Assembly (NCBI RefSeq): GCF_001427605.1
Contig: NZ_LMGZ01000005.1
Coordinates: forward strand, 1-64,000
Reading direction: 5' to 3'
Source of the DNA: Devosia sp. Root635
GTDB lineage: Bacteria; Pseudomonadota; Alphaproteobacteria; Rhizobiales; Devosiaceae
Length of the DNA: 64,000 nt
The notes beneath the pieces were generated by a model. That model was not told where the DNA came from and did not search any database. It worked only from the letters and a program-made list of their open reading frames with translations. Shown in pieces: positions 1 through 9,510 of this stretch (its first letter is position 1; every line of letters starts with the position of its first letter). Made by a program: the position numbers and the translations under genes.

Positions 1-31
1 ATAAGGCCTGCCCGAGGACGGTCGATGTCTG

Positions 32-62
32 CCCGGGAGCGCGGATGCGACCGCCTCCCGGG
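32..62 (-). terminator. GC-rich hairpin downstream of the iolG-like gene
   Basis: The arms CCCGGGAG (32-39) and CTCCCGGG (55-62) pair exactly, and an inner GCGG/CCGC pair extends the stem past one bulged C. It lies about 90 bases past the stop of the leftward dehydrogenase gene, so it may end that transcript. There is no clear T-run on either side, so it could equally be one of the palindromic intergenic repeats found elsewhere in the window. Confidence 0.35.
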
Positions 63-153
63 ACATCTTAATCAGATTTCGTCGATACAAGCCCGACGGT
101 GACGCGCGGTGGGTGAAGAAACGCCCCACGCCTTTGACGCTACGGCGTTGGCA

Positions 154-1191
154 TTACCGCCCCTGGAACACGCTCCTGTCGGCCAGCGGGCCGGTGATTT
201 CGCTCACCTTGACCGCCCTGCCCTCCTTGACCGATTTCAGCGCCGCTTCGGCAAGCGCCAGGGCGATCAGGCCGTCTATGCCGCTGGGCGAGGCCGGAGA
301 TTTCGATTCAACGGCGTCGATGAAGGTACTGATTTCGCGGGCATAGGCCTCGGTGTAGCGAGTCATGAAGAAATCGTGCAGCGGCGGCCGGGTATAGCCG
401 GACGCGTTGGCAACCTCGATGGACACCGGGCGCTGGTTCTCGGCCGAGACGGCGCCTTTGGAGCCGTGGACCTCGATACGCTGGTCGTAGCCATAGGTGG
501 CCCGGCGCGAATTGGAGATGGTGGCGTGCTTGCCCGAGGCGGTGGAGAGCATGACCGAGACGCTGTCATAATCGTCGGCTGTGCCGATGGCCTTGTCGAC
601 CAGCACAGAGGCCTGGGCGGAGACTGTGTCGATCGCCTCACCCAGCAGGAACCGGGCCATATCGAAATCGTGGATGGTCATATCGCGGAAGATGCCGCCG
701 GAGCGCTTGATGTAGTCCACCGGCGGCGCGCCGGGATCGCGCGAGACGATAGTGACCATCTCCACCGCACCGATCTCGCCCTTGTCGATCACGTCCTTGA
801 CCGCCTGGAAATGCGGGTCGAAGCGGCGGTTGAAGCCGACCATCAGCGTGCCGCCAGCGGCGTCGACCACCTTGAGGCAGGCCTTCACCCGCTCGACGTC
901 GAGATCGATCGGCTTTTCGCAGAAGATGGCCTTGCCGGCGCGGGCGAACTGCTCGATCAGGTCGGCATGGGTATCGGTCGGGGTGCAGATGACCACCGCG
1001 TCGATATCGCCAGCGGCGAGAATGCCGTCCACGCTGCGCACCGCGCAGCCATACTGGGCGGCAATATCGTCGGCCGCCTTGGCCATGGCGTCGGCTACCG
1101 CCACAAGCTGGGCCGTGGGATTGGACGAGATGGCCTTGGCATGCACCTTGCCGATGCGGCCAGCGCCGAGCAGGCCGAAACGAACGGTCAT
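154..1191 (-). CDS. iolG: Gfo/Idh/MocA oxidoreductase, probable inositol 2-dehydrogenase
   Basis: This NAD-dependent dehydrogenase of about 345 residues probably oxidises myo-inositol or a related polyol in the cytoplasm. The N-terminus carries the Rossmann dinucleotide loop GAGRIG (residues 9-14), followed by the family EKP motif. A GFNRRFDP segment and SGGIFRDMTIHDFD-like sequence, holding the catalytic-site Asp/His, are typical of IolG proteins. The frame extends 16 codons further upstream, but ATG at 1191 is preferred: homology begins there and GGAG lies just upstream. No other inositol catabolism gene is adjacent, so the substrate is inferred from the family and could be another cyclitol or sugar. 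Confidence 0.75.
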   Translation of the reverse strand: MTVRFGLLGAGRIGKVHAKAISSNPTAQLVAVADAMAKAADDIAAQYGCAVRSVDGILAAGDIDAVVICTPTDTHADLIEQFARAGKAIFCEKPIDLDVERVKACLKVVDAAGGTLMVGFNRRFDPHFQAVKDVIDKGEIGAVEMVTIVSRDPGAPPVDYIKRSGGIFRDMTIHDFDMARFLLGEAIDTVSAQASVLVDKAIGTADDYDSVSVMLSTASGKHATISNSRRATYGYDQRIEVHGSKGAVSAENQRPVSIEVANASGYTRPPLHDFFMTRYTEAYAREISTFIDAVESKSPASPSGIDGLIALALAEAALKSVKEGRAVKVSEITGPLADRSVFQGR

Positions 1192-1271
1192 TTTGGAGTC
1201 TCCGGGAATGGTGTGCCGATGCACCATATGCACCGTCATGGTGTCAATCTAGAACGTTCATTCCAGAAACA

Positions 1272-1727
1272 CTAGGCTTCCCTGGCGCGTTCCAGGATGC
1301 GCTTGCATTCCAGCAGTTCGCGCAACACGTCGGAGAGCTTGTCGCGCGACTCGCGGTCGAGGCCGGCGCTGGCCAGCATCACGGCCTCTTCGATCTCAGC
1401 CTCGTCGCCGGCGGCTTCCGCCTGCTCGATCATGGGAAGGATGTCTTCGAGCGGGCGGCCCTCGCCCACTGCGATGACATAGCGGCTGCCCTGATCCTTG
1501 AGGATGCGCTGCACGCCCTTGATGGTGAAGCCCTGATCGTAGAGCAGATGGCGGATACCGCGCAGCAGCAGCACGTCCTCGGGGCGGTAGTAGCGCCGCC
1601 CACCCCCGCGCTTCAGCGGCTTGATAGTGGAAAAACGGGTCTCCCAGAAGCGGAGGACATGCTGGGGCAGATCCAACTCATCGGCTGCTTCGGATATCGT
1701 CCGGAAGGCGTCTGGCGACTTATCCAC
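1272..1727 (-). CDS. MerR-family transcriptional regulator
   Basis: This DNA-binding regulator of 151 residues has a MerR-type winged helix in its first 75 residues ([19 protein letters not shown], then RRYYRPEDV). A helical C-terminal part follows, with no conserved cysteines for metal sensing. It lies 24 bases downstream of ihfA on the same strand, an arrangement common in Hyphomicrobiales, and may be co-transcribed with it. The effector and targets are unknown. The lack of a recognisable effector domain argues against a classic metal or drug sensor. Confidence 0.85.
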   Translation of the reverse strand: MDKSPDAFRTISEAADELDLPQHVLRFWETRFSTIKPLKRGGGRRYYRPEDVLLLRGIRHLLYDQGFTIKGVQRILKDQGSRYVIAVGEGRPLEDILPMIEQAEAAGDEAEIEEAVMLASAGLDRESRDKLSDVLRELLECKRILERAREA

Positions 1728-1751
1728 GGAGGCTGAGACTCGCTGAGTGGC

Positions 1752-2063
1752 TTATTTTCCAGCACGAACCATAGATTTGTTGATCTTGGACTTCAACACG
1801 TTGGATGGCTTGAACACAAGAACCTGCCGAGGGAGGATCGGAACCTCCTCGCCAGTCTTGGGATTGCGGCCGATGCGCTCATTCTTCGAGCGGACCTGGA
1901 AGGAGCCGAAGGATGACAGCTTGACGTTCGCGCCGGTGATCAAGGCGTCCCCGATAAGCTCGAGCACCCTTTCCACCAGCTCCGCCGACTCGGTCCTCGA
2001 CAGTCCAACCGTTCCATAGACTGCTTCGGCCAGATCGGCCCGCGTTATCGTCTTCTGCGTCAT
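1752..2063 (-). CDS. ihfA: Integration host factor subunit alpha
   Basis: IhfA is one subunit of the IHF heterodimer, which binds and sharply bends DNA in replication, recombination and transcription. At 103 residues it has the normal family length. It shows the DNA-arm signature [11 protein letters not shown] with the intercalating proline, and the N-terminal [11 protein letters not shown] helix typical of alphaproteobacterial IhfA rather than HU. It precedes the MerR gene and lies about 250 bases after fabH. That gap (2064-2311) shows no further gene and probably holds its own promoter. Confidence 0.95.
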   Translation of the reverse strand: MTQKTITRADLAEAVYGTVGLSRTESAELVERVLELIGDALITGANVKLSSFGSFQVRSKNERIGRNPKTGEEVPILPRQVLVFKPSNVLKSKINKSMVRAGK

Positions 2064-2311
2064 TCGTACCCCCGTGTTGTCGAAAGGTGCAAAATCCCCA
2101 CGCCGGGACGAGTTGGCTCGCGTCCCTGATCAAAGTTGCTGCCGGCACAACCCCGCATGGGGTCGAGCCATAACCGCGGGAATCCTTCCCTTCGCTCAGC
2201 GATACCGGACCGTCACAAACCCCTCATGCGACCGGTTTCTACGCTGGGTTCCTCCACCCGAAAAGACACTAACGCCTTGAAACACCTAAGGTCAATCGGC
2301 TCGCGACGTCC

Positions 2312-3289
2312 CTACCAGCGAATGAGGGACGCACCCCAGGTAAAGCCGCCGCCCATGGCCTCGAGCATCACCAGATCACCCCGCTTGATGCGGCCATCGG
2401 CCACGGCGGCACTCAGCGCCAGGGGCACGGACGCCGCCGAAGTGTTGGCATGACGATCGACGGTGATGATGACTTTTTCAGCGGGCAGGCCAAGTTTGTT
2501 GCCGGCACCTTCGATGATGCGCCGGTTGGCCTGGTGCGGCACGAACCAGTCGAGATCGGCCACGGTGTAGCCGGTCTTTTCCAACGTGGCGTAGACGACA
2601 TCGGTGATCTTGCCCACGGCATGGCGGAACACTTCCGGGCCCTGCATATGGACATGGCCGGTGGTACCGGTGGTGGACGGGCCGCCATCGACATAGAGTT
2701 TATCCCAGTGATGACCATCGGAACGGAGCGCCGAGGCCAGTATGCCGCGTTCGGGGGCGTCGTCCTCAAGTTCGAGCTTTTCCAGCACGACGGCGCCGGC
2801 GCCGTCGCCGAACAGGACGCAGGTGGTGCGGTCCGTCCAGTCAAGCAGGCGCGAGAAGGTTTCCGCGCCGATGACCAGCGCACGGGTCGCCAGGCCATTC
2901 TTGATATAGCTGTCGGCGGTGGCGATCGCGTAGACGAAGCCCGAGCAGACCGCCTGGATATCGAAGGCCATGCCGTGGTGCATGCCCAGTTTCATCTGGA
3001 CCAGCGTGGCCGCGGCAGGGAAGGTGTAGTCGGGCGTGGTCGTGGCCACCACGATGAGATCGATGTCGTCAGGGGTGACGCCTGCGGCAGCCATGGCCTT
3101 CCTGGCCGCCTCGACCGCAAGATCGGAGGTGAACTGACCTTCGGCGGCGATGTGCCGCTCCTTGATGCCGACTCGCTGCTGGATCCACTCGTCGGATGTC
3201 TCGACCATGGTGGCCAGTTCGGCGTTGGTCAGCACCTTCTCGGGAAGATAGCCGCCGACACCGCGGATGATGGTACGCGTCTTGGTCAC
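2312..3289 (-). CDS. fabH: Beta-ketoacyl-ACP synthase III
   Basis: FabH starts fatty-acid synthesis by condensing an acyl-CoA with malonyl-ACP in the cytoplasm. The 325-residue protein shows the full catalytic triad: Cys115 in QAVCSGF, His in VPHQANRRI, and Asn in [10 protein letters not shown]. The C-terminal [13 protein letters not shown] ending is characteristic. It starts 5 bases after the plsX stop, so the two are almost certainly translated from one mRNA that links phospholipid and fatty-acid initiation. Confidence 0.97.
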   Translation of the reverse strand: MTKTRTIIRGVGGYLPEKVLTNAELATMVETSDEWIQQRVGIKERHIAAEGQFTSDLAVEAARKAMAAAGVTPDDIDLIVVATTTPDYTFPAAATLVQMKLGMHHGMAFDIQAVCSGFVYAIATADSYIKNGLATRALVIGAETFSRLLDWTDRTTCVLFGDGAGAVVLEKLELEDDAPERGILASALRSDGHHWDKLYVDGGPSTTGTTGHVHMQGPEVFRHAVGKITDVVYATLEKTGYTVADLDWFVPHQANRRIIEGAGNKLGLPAEKVIITVDRHANTSAASVPLALSAAVADGRIKRGDLVMLEAMGGGFTWGASLIRW

Positions 3290-3294
3290 GCCAG

Positions 3295-4356
3295 TTACGC
3301 CTCGTGTTCTGCTTCAGGGGCAGCGTCGGCCACCTTGATCGGGAAGCGGTGCATGGTATCGCCGATCTTGTCGATCAGGCGGCTGCGGGCCATTTCGTAG
3401 GACAGGCTCAGCGCACTCTTGTAGCCGATTTCGTCGGTGCCGCCGTGGGATTTGATGACGATGCCGTTGAGACCCATGAACACGCCGCCATTGACGGTGC
3501 GCGGGTCCATCTTGCGGCGCAGGGCATTGAGCGCCGAGGTGGCGAAGAGCGCGCCGATACGGCTCATCAGATTGGATTTGAGGGCGCTGCGCAGGTAGGA
3601 GCCGACCTGGCGGGCAGTGCCCTCGGCGGTCTTGAGCGCGATGTTGCCGACAAAGCCCTCGGTGACCACGACGTCCACCGTGCCCTTGCCGATATCGTCA
3701 CCTTCGACGAAGCCGTGATAGGTAAAGCCCGAGCCACTGGCCTCGGTGAGAATACGGCCGGCTTCCTTGATATAGTCGAGGCCCTTGACCTCCTCGGTCC
3801 CGACATTGAGCAGGCCCACGGTGGGCGCATCGTCGTCGAACAGGCACCGCGCCAGGGCGGAGCCGAGAATGGCGTAATCGACCAGTTGCTTGGCGTCGGC
3901 GCCGATAGTGGCGCCCATGTCGAGCACGATGATGTCGCTGCGCAGGGTGGGCCAGATGGCGGCGATGCCCGGACGGGCAATGCCCTTCATCGGCCTGAGG
4001 CAGAAGGTGGCCATGGCCATCAGCGCGCCGGTATTGCCGCCGGAAATGGCGACATCGGCCTCGCCGTCCTTGACCGCCTGGATGGCCAACCACATGGACG
4101 AGGTGCCCTTGCCCTTGCGCAGGGCCTGGCTGGGCTTTTCGTCCATGGCAATGACCGCTTCAGCGTGGCGAACGGTGGATGCCGGCTTCAGGTCGGGGAA
4201 TTCATCGAGTAGCGGAGCGATCTGCTCCTGCCGTCCATGGAAGATGAAACGGGTATTCCTGCGCTCGCGAAGGGCCAGATAGGCTCCGTGGATGACGGCG
4301 CGGGGAGCATTGTCGCCTCCCATGGCATCCACTGATATTGTTATTGTATCGGTCAT
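3295..4356 (-). CDS. plsX: Phosphate acyltransferase PlsX
   Basis: PlsX converts acyl-ACP to acyl-phosphate, the donor used by PlsY in phospholipid synthesis. The 353-residue protein opens with the diagnostic [12 protein letters not shown] segment and contains [10 protein letters not shown] and the C-terminal [16 protein letters not shown] region expected for the family. It lies between the DUF177 gene upstream (79-base gap) and fabH downstream (5-base gap), the standard lipid-initiation operon of this order. Confidence 0.96.
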   Translation of the reverse strand: MTDTITISVDAMGGDNAPRAVIHGAYLALRERRNTRFIFHGRQEQIAPLLDEFPDLKPASTVRHAEAVIAMDEKPSQALRKGKGTSSMWLAIQAVKDGEADVAISGGNTGALMAMATFCLRPMKGIARPGIAAIWPTLRSDIIVLDMGATIGADAKQLVDYAILGSALARCLFDDDAPTVGLLNVGTEEVKGLDYIKEAGRILTEASGSGFTYHGFVEGDDIGKGTVDVVVTEGFVGNIALKTAEGTARQVGSYLRSALKSNLMSRIGALFATSALNALRRKMDPRTVNGGVFMGLNGIVIKSHGGTDEIGYKSALSLSYEMARSRLIDKIGDTMHRFPIKVADAAPEAEHEA

Positions 4357-4435
4357 TTCAGCCCGTTCTGCGCCTCACGAGGAGGCAGCCAAACATACCC
4401 CATCGGAGAGTCGGTGCAAGCCCTGCCCCGTGGTG

Positions 4436-4984
4436 CTAGCGGTCAATATCGGTGGACTTCTTGAGCTTTTCGAGGGCGGCGAAGGGCCCGGCAGGGGCGC
4501 CGGCGACGTCGATGCCCAGCGAGTCGAGGCTTTCGCCCGGCCGGCGCGGGTATGGATCGATGGCCAGCGCCAGCGTCTCGATCAGCAAGGCGCTGAGATC
4601 GACTTCGGGGCCATCAATGTGGTCGGGAAAGTCCTCGTCCTCGAGATCGATGAAGACTTCTGAGCCGGGCGTCGGCTTGTGGGCATGCGCTTCGGGCAGG
4701 AAAACCCGATCAATGGTTTCATCGACATGCTGGCCCACCGGCTCGAATGTCACCACCGAGGGCTGGACGATGTCGGCGGTGAGTTGTCCCAGGGCGCGGA
4801 TGCCGCCGCGAAGGGGCGTCACGGCCAGCGTGGCAGCGAAGGAATCGATGGCGCTCAGCTTGAGCATTTCGGCCAGGGCGGCGCGGGTCGGCTCGTCCAG
4901 GGCGACCTTGAGGTCGCGCCCTGTCGCCGGCAGGCGGTCGATGCGGACCACGGCGTCGAACAATGGCGTACCGGTATCGCTCAC
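4436..4984 (-). CDS. DUF177 (YceD-family) protein
   Basis: This 182-residue protein matches the DUF177/YceD family. In many bacteria the family lies next to rpmF and is linked to 23S rRNA or ribosome homeostasis; in alphaproteobacteria, as here, it precedes plsX without rpmF. The acidic segment DLEDEDFPDHIDGPEVDLSALLIE and the C-terminal YPRRPGESLD are visible. Its ATG overlaps the stop of the upstream bc1-chaperone gene by 4 bases, indicating translational coupling. The molecular role is not settled. Confidence 0.85.
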   Translation of the reverse strand: MSDTGTPLFDAVVRIDRLPATGRDLKVALDEPTRAALAEMLKLSAIDSFAATLAVTPLRGGIRALGQLTADIVQPSVVTFEPVGQHVDETIDRVFLPEAHAHKPTPGSEVFIDLEDEDFPDHIDGPEVDLSALLIETLALAIDPYPRRPGESLDSLGIDVAGAPAGPFAALEKLKKSTDIDR

Positions 4985-5508
4985 GCTGCCGCCTCGAAGC
5001 TGAGCGAGCCCTGCGTGATAGTTTCGGTGGCTTGGCCGACCAGCGCCCGGTCCTCGGCCAGCAGGTAATCGGCCAAGGCTGCGACATGGGGGCCGGACGC
5101 ACCGTCGAAGATGTTGCGGGACAGCACGGCCTGCAATGCCTCGGCATCGGCGCGGTCCATGGCTTCGTTCATGGCCGCCAGCAGGCCGAAGAAGATGTTG
5201 CCCATCTTCTGGATGCGTTTGGGAACACCCAGATCGCCGACGCCCATTTCGCGCAGGGAACGGTCCATATCCTTGAAGAACAGGTCGAACACTGCTTGGC
5301 TGAATGCCTTCTGCTCGCCGGTTTCGGCACGCAGGCGGCGGAACAGCAGGGCCATATGCAGGCTGATCATGTCGAACCGCCCGGTGACCGTATCAGGCAC
5401 CTGCCAATCGGCGTAGAACCGGGGTTGCCGGGATTGCGCCACAATGGCGCTATAGACGGCGTAAACCGGTTCGGTGGCAGTATTCTTGCGAAACAGGGAC
5501 AGGATCAT
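4981..5508 (-). CDS. Ubiquinol-cytochrome c chaperone family protein
   Basis: This 175-residue protein belongs to the CBP3/UQCC1 family, which in mitochondria assists assembly of cytochrome b into the bc1 complex. The family signature is visible as KDMDRSLREMGVGDLGVPKRI near the middle (residues about 88-108). Its stop overlaps the DUF177 start by 4 bases. It is read divergently from bamE across a 122-base gap that should hold both promoters. A direct role in bc1 assembly in bacteria is inferred from homology. Confidence 0.85.
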   Translation of the reverse strand: MILSLFRKNTATEPVYAVYSAIVAQSRQPRFYADWQVPDTVTGRFDMISLHMALLFRRLRAETGEQKAFSQAVFDLFFKDMDRSLREMGVGDLGVPKRIQKMGNIFFGLLAAMNEAMDRADAEALQAVLSRNIFDGASGPHVAALADYLLAEDRALVGQATETITQGSLSFEAAA

Positions 5509-5630
5509 GGGATTGCGCTCAGCATCTCGCTTGCCATACGGACAGGTTGGCAGCTAAACATTTCGGCGGCCAGAGGGTCGTCGCCTTGTTGCCGTGCCTA
5601 TAGTCGAGAGCCATCGGGAAAGTCAAATTC

Positions 5631-6080
5631 ATGCCCTTGCGTACCGCCTCCGGTTCCATCGCGCCGCTTGCCGCCGCAGCCCTGCTCGCCATGGCGCTGG
5701 CAGCCTGCACCAGCAGCACGTCGCTGGTCACCAAGCGGACCCAGGGATATGAAATCTCCGAAAGCGCCCTGGCGCAAATCCGGCCCGGCCAGAGCCAGCA
5801 ACTGGTGACGCTGGTGCTCGGCTCGCCGCAATCGACCAATACGTTCGGCGACCAGTCTGCATTTTATTATGTCGAGACCAAGGTGCGCCAGACCGCCTTC
5901 GGCATGACGATGGTCGACTCGCGCACCGTATTGGTGGTGTATTTCGACAAGAACAAGAAAGTCATCGACAAGGCCGTCTACGGCCTGGAAGACGGCAAGA
6001 CCATCGCCATCGAGACCCGCCGCACGCCATCCTATGGCGAGGATCGCACCTTCATCGACCAGATCCTGCAGTCGTTCTAG
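5631..6080 (+). CDS. bamE: Outer-membrane assembly lipoprotein BamE (SmpA/OmlA)
   Basis: BamE is a lipoprotein of the BAM complex that inserts beta-barrel proteins into the outer membrane. The 149-residue protein has a signal peptide ending in a lipobox LAAC with the lipidated Cys at residue 26. The SmpA/OmlA domain follows (ALAQIRPGQSQQLVTLVLGSP, then FYYVETK). Its stop codon and the stop of the convergent MFS gene share the same CTAG tetranucleotide at 6077-6080, so the two ORFs overlap by 4 bases at their ends. Confidence 0.93.
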   Translation: MPLRTASGSIAPLAAAALLAMALAACTSSTSLVTKRTQGYEISESALAQIRPGQSQQLVTLVLGSPQSTNTFGDQSAFYYVETKVRQTAFGMTMVDSRTVLVVYFDKNKKVIDKAVYGLEDGKTIAIETRRTPSYGEDRTFIDQILQSF

Positions 6081-7273
6081 GCTGCCGCGCGTCGCATCGC
6101 CGACCCGGCCAGCAGCAGGATTGCCACCGCGGCCAGGGGAATCGCCAGCGTATTGATGGCTTCCCAGCCGATGGTCTGCAGCAGGAAGCCCGACCCCAGC
6201 GAGGCCAGTGCGCTGACGCCGAACACCACCTGTTCGTTGATGGCCTGCACCCTGCCCGCTTCTTCCGGCCGGTAGGCGCTGGTGAGCATGGTGGTGGAGC
6301 CAATGAAGCCGAAGTTCCAACCCAGGCCGAGCAGGATCAGCGTCAGCGTGAAATGACCGACGGTGATGCCGTTGAGCGCGACGACGGCGCAGGCAATGAT
6401 CGTCAGCAAGCCGATGGCGGTCACCAGCGGCGCACCGACCCGACGGATGATCGACCCGGTGACGAAGCTGGGCGCGAACATCGCCACCACATGCCACTGG
6501 ATAGCGCTGCTGGCTTCGCCGGGCGAATGTCCGCAGAGGTGAACCATGGCCAGCGGGGCTGCGACCATGACCAGCGTCATCAGCGCATAGGTGAGCGCCG
6601 CTGTTACCATCGGCAGCACAATCTCCGGCTGCCGCAACAGCACACGCGTTGGCCGCCCCGTGCCGACGCCACTGCCTGGCGCTATGGTTGGCGCCAGCCG
6701 GGTCGGCATCAATACGAGGATGGACGCCAGCGACAGCACGGCGATCACCAGGAAACTGGCTGCATATTCGGAGCCCGCGATCCAGGTGCGGGTGAGCGAA
6801 CTCAGTTGCGGGCCGAAAAAGCCGGCAGCGACACCACCAAACAGGACCCAGGAGATCGCCCGGCTCTTGAGATTGGGCGCTACGCTATCGGCGGCGGCGA
6901 AGCGGACTTGCTGGATGAACGCACCCGACACGCCAACCAGAAATAAGGCCGCTGCAAACAGATAGAAACTGCCCAGCATGACCGCCAGCGCCGCCATGAG
7001 CGATGCCGGGATCGCGACGGCCGCACCCAGCATCAGCCCGCGCGTCCGCCCAAGCCGGTAAATAATCATCGTGGCGATAGAGGTCGACAGCGCCAGCCCG
7101 ACAATCATCGCCGTTACCGGCAGCGTCACCATTGCCGGGTCGGGTGCGAAGTTGACTGTGGCCAGCGCAGCGACCGACATGACGATGGACGAATTGGACC
7201 CGCCGAATGCCTGTACGGCAGCGAGCAGGCCAATATTGCGGAAAGACTGGCTGCGAGACGGCTCGGTGACCAC
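6077..7273 (-). CDS. MFS transporter
   Basis: This major facilitator superfamily permease of about 398 residues is an integral membrane protein with about 12 hydrophobic segments. The MFS-A style loop between TM2 and TM3 is visible as YRLGRTRGLML, and a second half follows with TGSIIRRVGAP. I chose the GTG at 7273 because GGAG lies 7 bases upstream; a further GTG at 7300 has no visible ribosome site. The substrate is unknown. A small-molecule or drug efflux role is likely by family only. Confidence 0.85.
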   Translation of the reverse strand: MVTEPSRSQSFRNIGLLAAVQAFGGSNSSIVMSVAALATVNFAPDPAMVTLPVTAMIVGLALSTSIATMIIYRLGRTRGLMLGAAVAIPASLMAALAVMLGSFYLFAAALFLVGVSGAFIQQVRFAAADSVAPNLKSRAISWVLFGGVAAGFFGPQLSSLTRTWIAGSEYAASFLVIAVLSLASILVLMPTRLAPTIAPGSGVGTGRPTRVLLRQPEIVLPMVTAALTYALMTLVMVAAPLAMVHLCGHSPGEASSAIQWHVVAMFAPSFVTGSIIRRVGAPLVTAIGLLTIIACAVVALNGITVGHFTLTLILLGLGWNFGFIGSTTMLTSAYRPEEAGRVQAINEQVVFGVSALASLGSGFLLQTIGWEAINTLAIPLAAVAILLLAGSAMRRAAA

Positions 7274-7324
7274 GGATCGACTCCGGCGACGGGGGCGCAC
7301 GCTAGGCTGAGCAGTCCAGTTTGG

Positions 7325-7828
7325 TCAACTGGGCTTGCCGCCCTCGTTCAGCTCCACGCCCGCCTCGCGGGCAATGGCGTCGAGCGCGGCATTGACGAGG
7401 CCGGTGGCGTCGTCTTCGTAGAAGGCCTTGGCCACGTCGACATATTCAGTGATGACGACGCGGGGCGGGATATCCTTGCGGCGCAGCAGCTCGAAGGCCG
7501 CGGCGCGCAGGATGGCGCGCAAAGTGGCATCGACCCGCTCGACCGGCCAGCCTTCGGCCAGCGCCCGATCGACGGCCGGATCGATGGCCAGCTGGTGTTT
7601 GGCGACACCCGTGACGATCTGGCGGAAGAAATCGGCATCGGCCGGCAGATACTGCTCGCCCTCGATTTCGCGGCCGAGATGGAAGGCGCCGAACTGGGCC
7701 AGCGTATCCTCGAGCGTCGCCCGGCCGACATCCATCTGGTAGAGCGCCTGCACGGCGGCCAGACGCGCGGCTCCGCGCTGATTGGCGGGACGGTCGGTCT
7801 GCGGGTCGCGTTTGGGGGCGTCGGCCAT
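7325..7828 (-). CDS. nusB: Transcription antitermination protein NusB
   Basis: NusB pairs with NusE (S10) on boxA RNA to prevent premature termination, mainly in rRNA operons. The 167-residue protein has the all-helical NusB fold, with ARLAAVQALYQMDV near the start and the conserved C-terminal VVITEYVDVAKAFYEDDATGLVNA stretch. ATG at 7828 is preferred because homology begins there; the open frame runs back to a GTG at 7903 without a good ribosome site. It follows ribD directly, whereas ribE and ribH usually lie between them in this order. Confidence 0.95.
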   Translation of the reverse strand: MADAPKRDPQTDRPANQRGAARLAAVQALYQMDVGRATLEDTLAQFGAFHLGREIEGEQYLPADADFFRQIVTGVAKHQLAIDPAVDRALAEGWPVERVDATLRAILRAAAFELLRRKDIPPRVVITEYVDVAKAFYEDDATGLVNAALDAIAREAGVELNEGGKPS

Positions 7829-7930
7829 TCGAACTTTCAACTTTGCTGTGTGGCCGCTGGGCCGCGCTGCCCGGACGGGCGTCGCAACCCCATAATCTTC
7901 CACGGGAGGAACTTCAACAGGGGTGGCGGG

Positions 7931-9028
7931 TCAATCTGTCCGCGCAGGCCGCTCGTAGAGCGTCAAATGATCATCGCCCAGCGCCTGCCTGCCGGTCTCG
8001 ACCAGGCCGGCGGCGCCCAGGACGTCGACGATCGGCCCGTCCAGGCTGGCCGGAACGCCGTCGGCGCCGATGGTTTCGGCGCGCGTGATGAGGGCAAAAC
8101 GATCCACCAGATCGGCTTCGAGCAGGGAAGCGGCGAGGCGCTGGCCGGGCTCGACCAGCAGGTTCTGGATATGCCGCTCCGCCAGGGTCGCCAGCGCCGC
8201 GGCCAGATCGGAACGGCCTGCCTTGCCCGCGACACGCACGGTTTCGACCGAGGCCGGCGCGTCGGTCGACGTTGATGTTTCAGCAATGATCACAGTACGA
8301 TAGCCGGAAAAACCACCAATCAGATTCACCGTGCGATCGACGCCGGACGCGCCCGCCAGCACGATCCGAAGCGGCGTCCGTCCGGGCAGGCCGGGCAGCG
8401 TCACCGTGAGCGCGGGATTGTCGGCGCGTGCCGTGGCTGCACCGACCAGCACTGCGTCGGCGCGGGAGCGCAGGATTTCGATCCAGGTCCGGGCTGGGCC
8501 TTCGACAGGCGCCCTGCCCTCGTCTTTTCGGCCGATCATGCCATCGGCCGAGACAGCCAGCATCGCAGTGACGAAGGGCCGATTGGCGGTGTGGCGCAAA
8601 ATATGACCGGCATGCAGCGCCTGCGATGGCGCGTGGCGGGCGAGGACGGTCTCGATGCCGGCGGATTCGAGCTGGGCCACGCTGCCCCCAGCCGATTTGG
8701 GGTCGATCGCGCCGATGACGACCCGCATGATGCCGGCGCGAACGATGGCATCGATGCAGGGCGGCGTGCGGCCCCAGTGATGGCAGGGTTCGAGCGTCAC
8801 ATAGAGCGTGCAGCCGGCAGCTTCGAAACCGGCTTGTGCAACCGCCTCAGCTTCGGCATGCGGACGTCCGCCTTTGGCCGTCACCGCCCGCGCAATCACC
8901 GTCTGCGTCCGTGGATCAACCACCAGGGCGCAAACTGCCGGATTATCAGCAGTGGTGCCGACGAACGGCGCGGCATAGCGGACGGCGGCATCGAGCCAGC
9001 GTCTATCCTCGGGCGAAAGGTCGCTCAC
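7931..9028 (-). CDS. ribD: Bifunctional riboflavin biosynthesis protein RibD
   Basis: RibD carries out two steps of riboflavin synthesis: pyrimidine deamination, then sugar-side-chain reduction. The 365-residue protein has the N-terminal zinc deaminase domain, with HAEAEAV and [11 protein letters not shown] supplying zinc ligands and the catalytic Glu. A C-terminal RibD reductase domain begins near residue 150 ([15 protein letters not shown]). It overlaps the nrdR stop by 4 bases. No ribE or ribH follows in the usual position, so the rest of the pathway must be elsewhere. Confidence 0.95.
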   Translation of the reverse strand: MSDLSPEDRRWLDAAVRYAAPFVGTTADNPAVCALVVDPRTQTVIARAVTAKGGRPHAEAEAVAQAGFEAAGCTLYVTLEPCHHWGRTPPCIDAIVRAGIMRVVIGAIDPKSAGGSVAQLESAGIETVLARHAPSQALHAGHILRHTANRPFVTAMLAVSADGMIGRKDEGRAPVEGPARTWIEILRSRADAVLVGAATARADNPALTVTLPGLPGRTPLRIVLAGASGVDRTVNLIGGFSGYRTVIIAETSTSTDAPASVETVRVAGKAGRSDLAAALATLAERHIQNLLVEPGQRLAASLLEADLVDRFALITRAETIGADGVPASLDGPIVDVLGAAGLVETGRQALGDDHLTLYERPARTD

Positions 9029-9501
9029 TCGTCGTCCCGCAGGATGCCCTGCCCTTCGGCAAGTTCGGCGAGGAAGTTGCGGAAGTCGTCTGCGGCGGAG
9101 AAATTCTTGTAGACCGAGGCAAAGCGGACGAAGGCGACATCATCGAGACCCTTGAGGCCGTCCATGACATATTCGCCGATTTGATCGGAGGTGACTTCCA
9201 CGTCGCCGAGGCTTTCGAGTTGGCGGACAATGCCTGAAATCATGCGCTCGGTGCGCTCGGACTCCACCGCCCGCTTGCGCAGCGCGGTGTAGACCGACTT
9301 GGCCAGTTTTTCGCGGTCGAAGGGCACCTTTCGGCCACTCTTCTTCACCACCGTCAGGTCGCGGAGCTGGACGCGCTCGAAGGTGGTGAAGCGGCCGCCG
9401 CATCCATTACAGACGCGGCGGCGGCGGATAGCGCCGGAATCTTCGGTCGGGCGGCTGTCCTTGACCTGCGTATCGTCGTTGCCGCAATAGGGACAGCGCA
9501 T
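9025..9501 (-). CDS. nrdR: Transcriptional repressor NrdR
   Basis: NrdR represses ribonucleotide reductase genes in response to ATP/dATP binding. The 158-residue protein has an N-terminal zinc ribbon with CPYC and CNGCGGRF pairs, followed by an ATP-cone domain ([20 protein letters not shown]). Length and layout are standard. It lies 9 bases after glyA on the same strand and overlaps ribD by 4 bases, forming a glyA-nrdR-ribD-nusB transcript. Confidence 0.97.
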   Translation of the reverse strand: MRCPYCGNDDTQVKDSRPTEDSGAIRRRRVCNGCGGRFTTFERVQLRDLTVVKKSGRKVPFDREKLAKSVYTALRKRAVESERTERMISGIVRQLESLGDVEVTSDQIGEYVMDGLKGLDDVAFVRFASVYKNFSAADDFRNFLAELAEGQGILRDDE

Positions 9502-9510
9502 CGAAAAATC

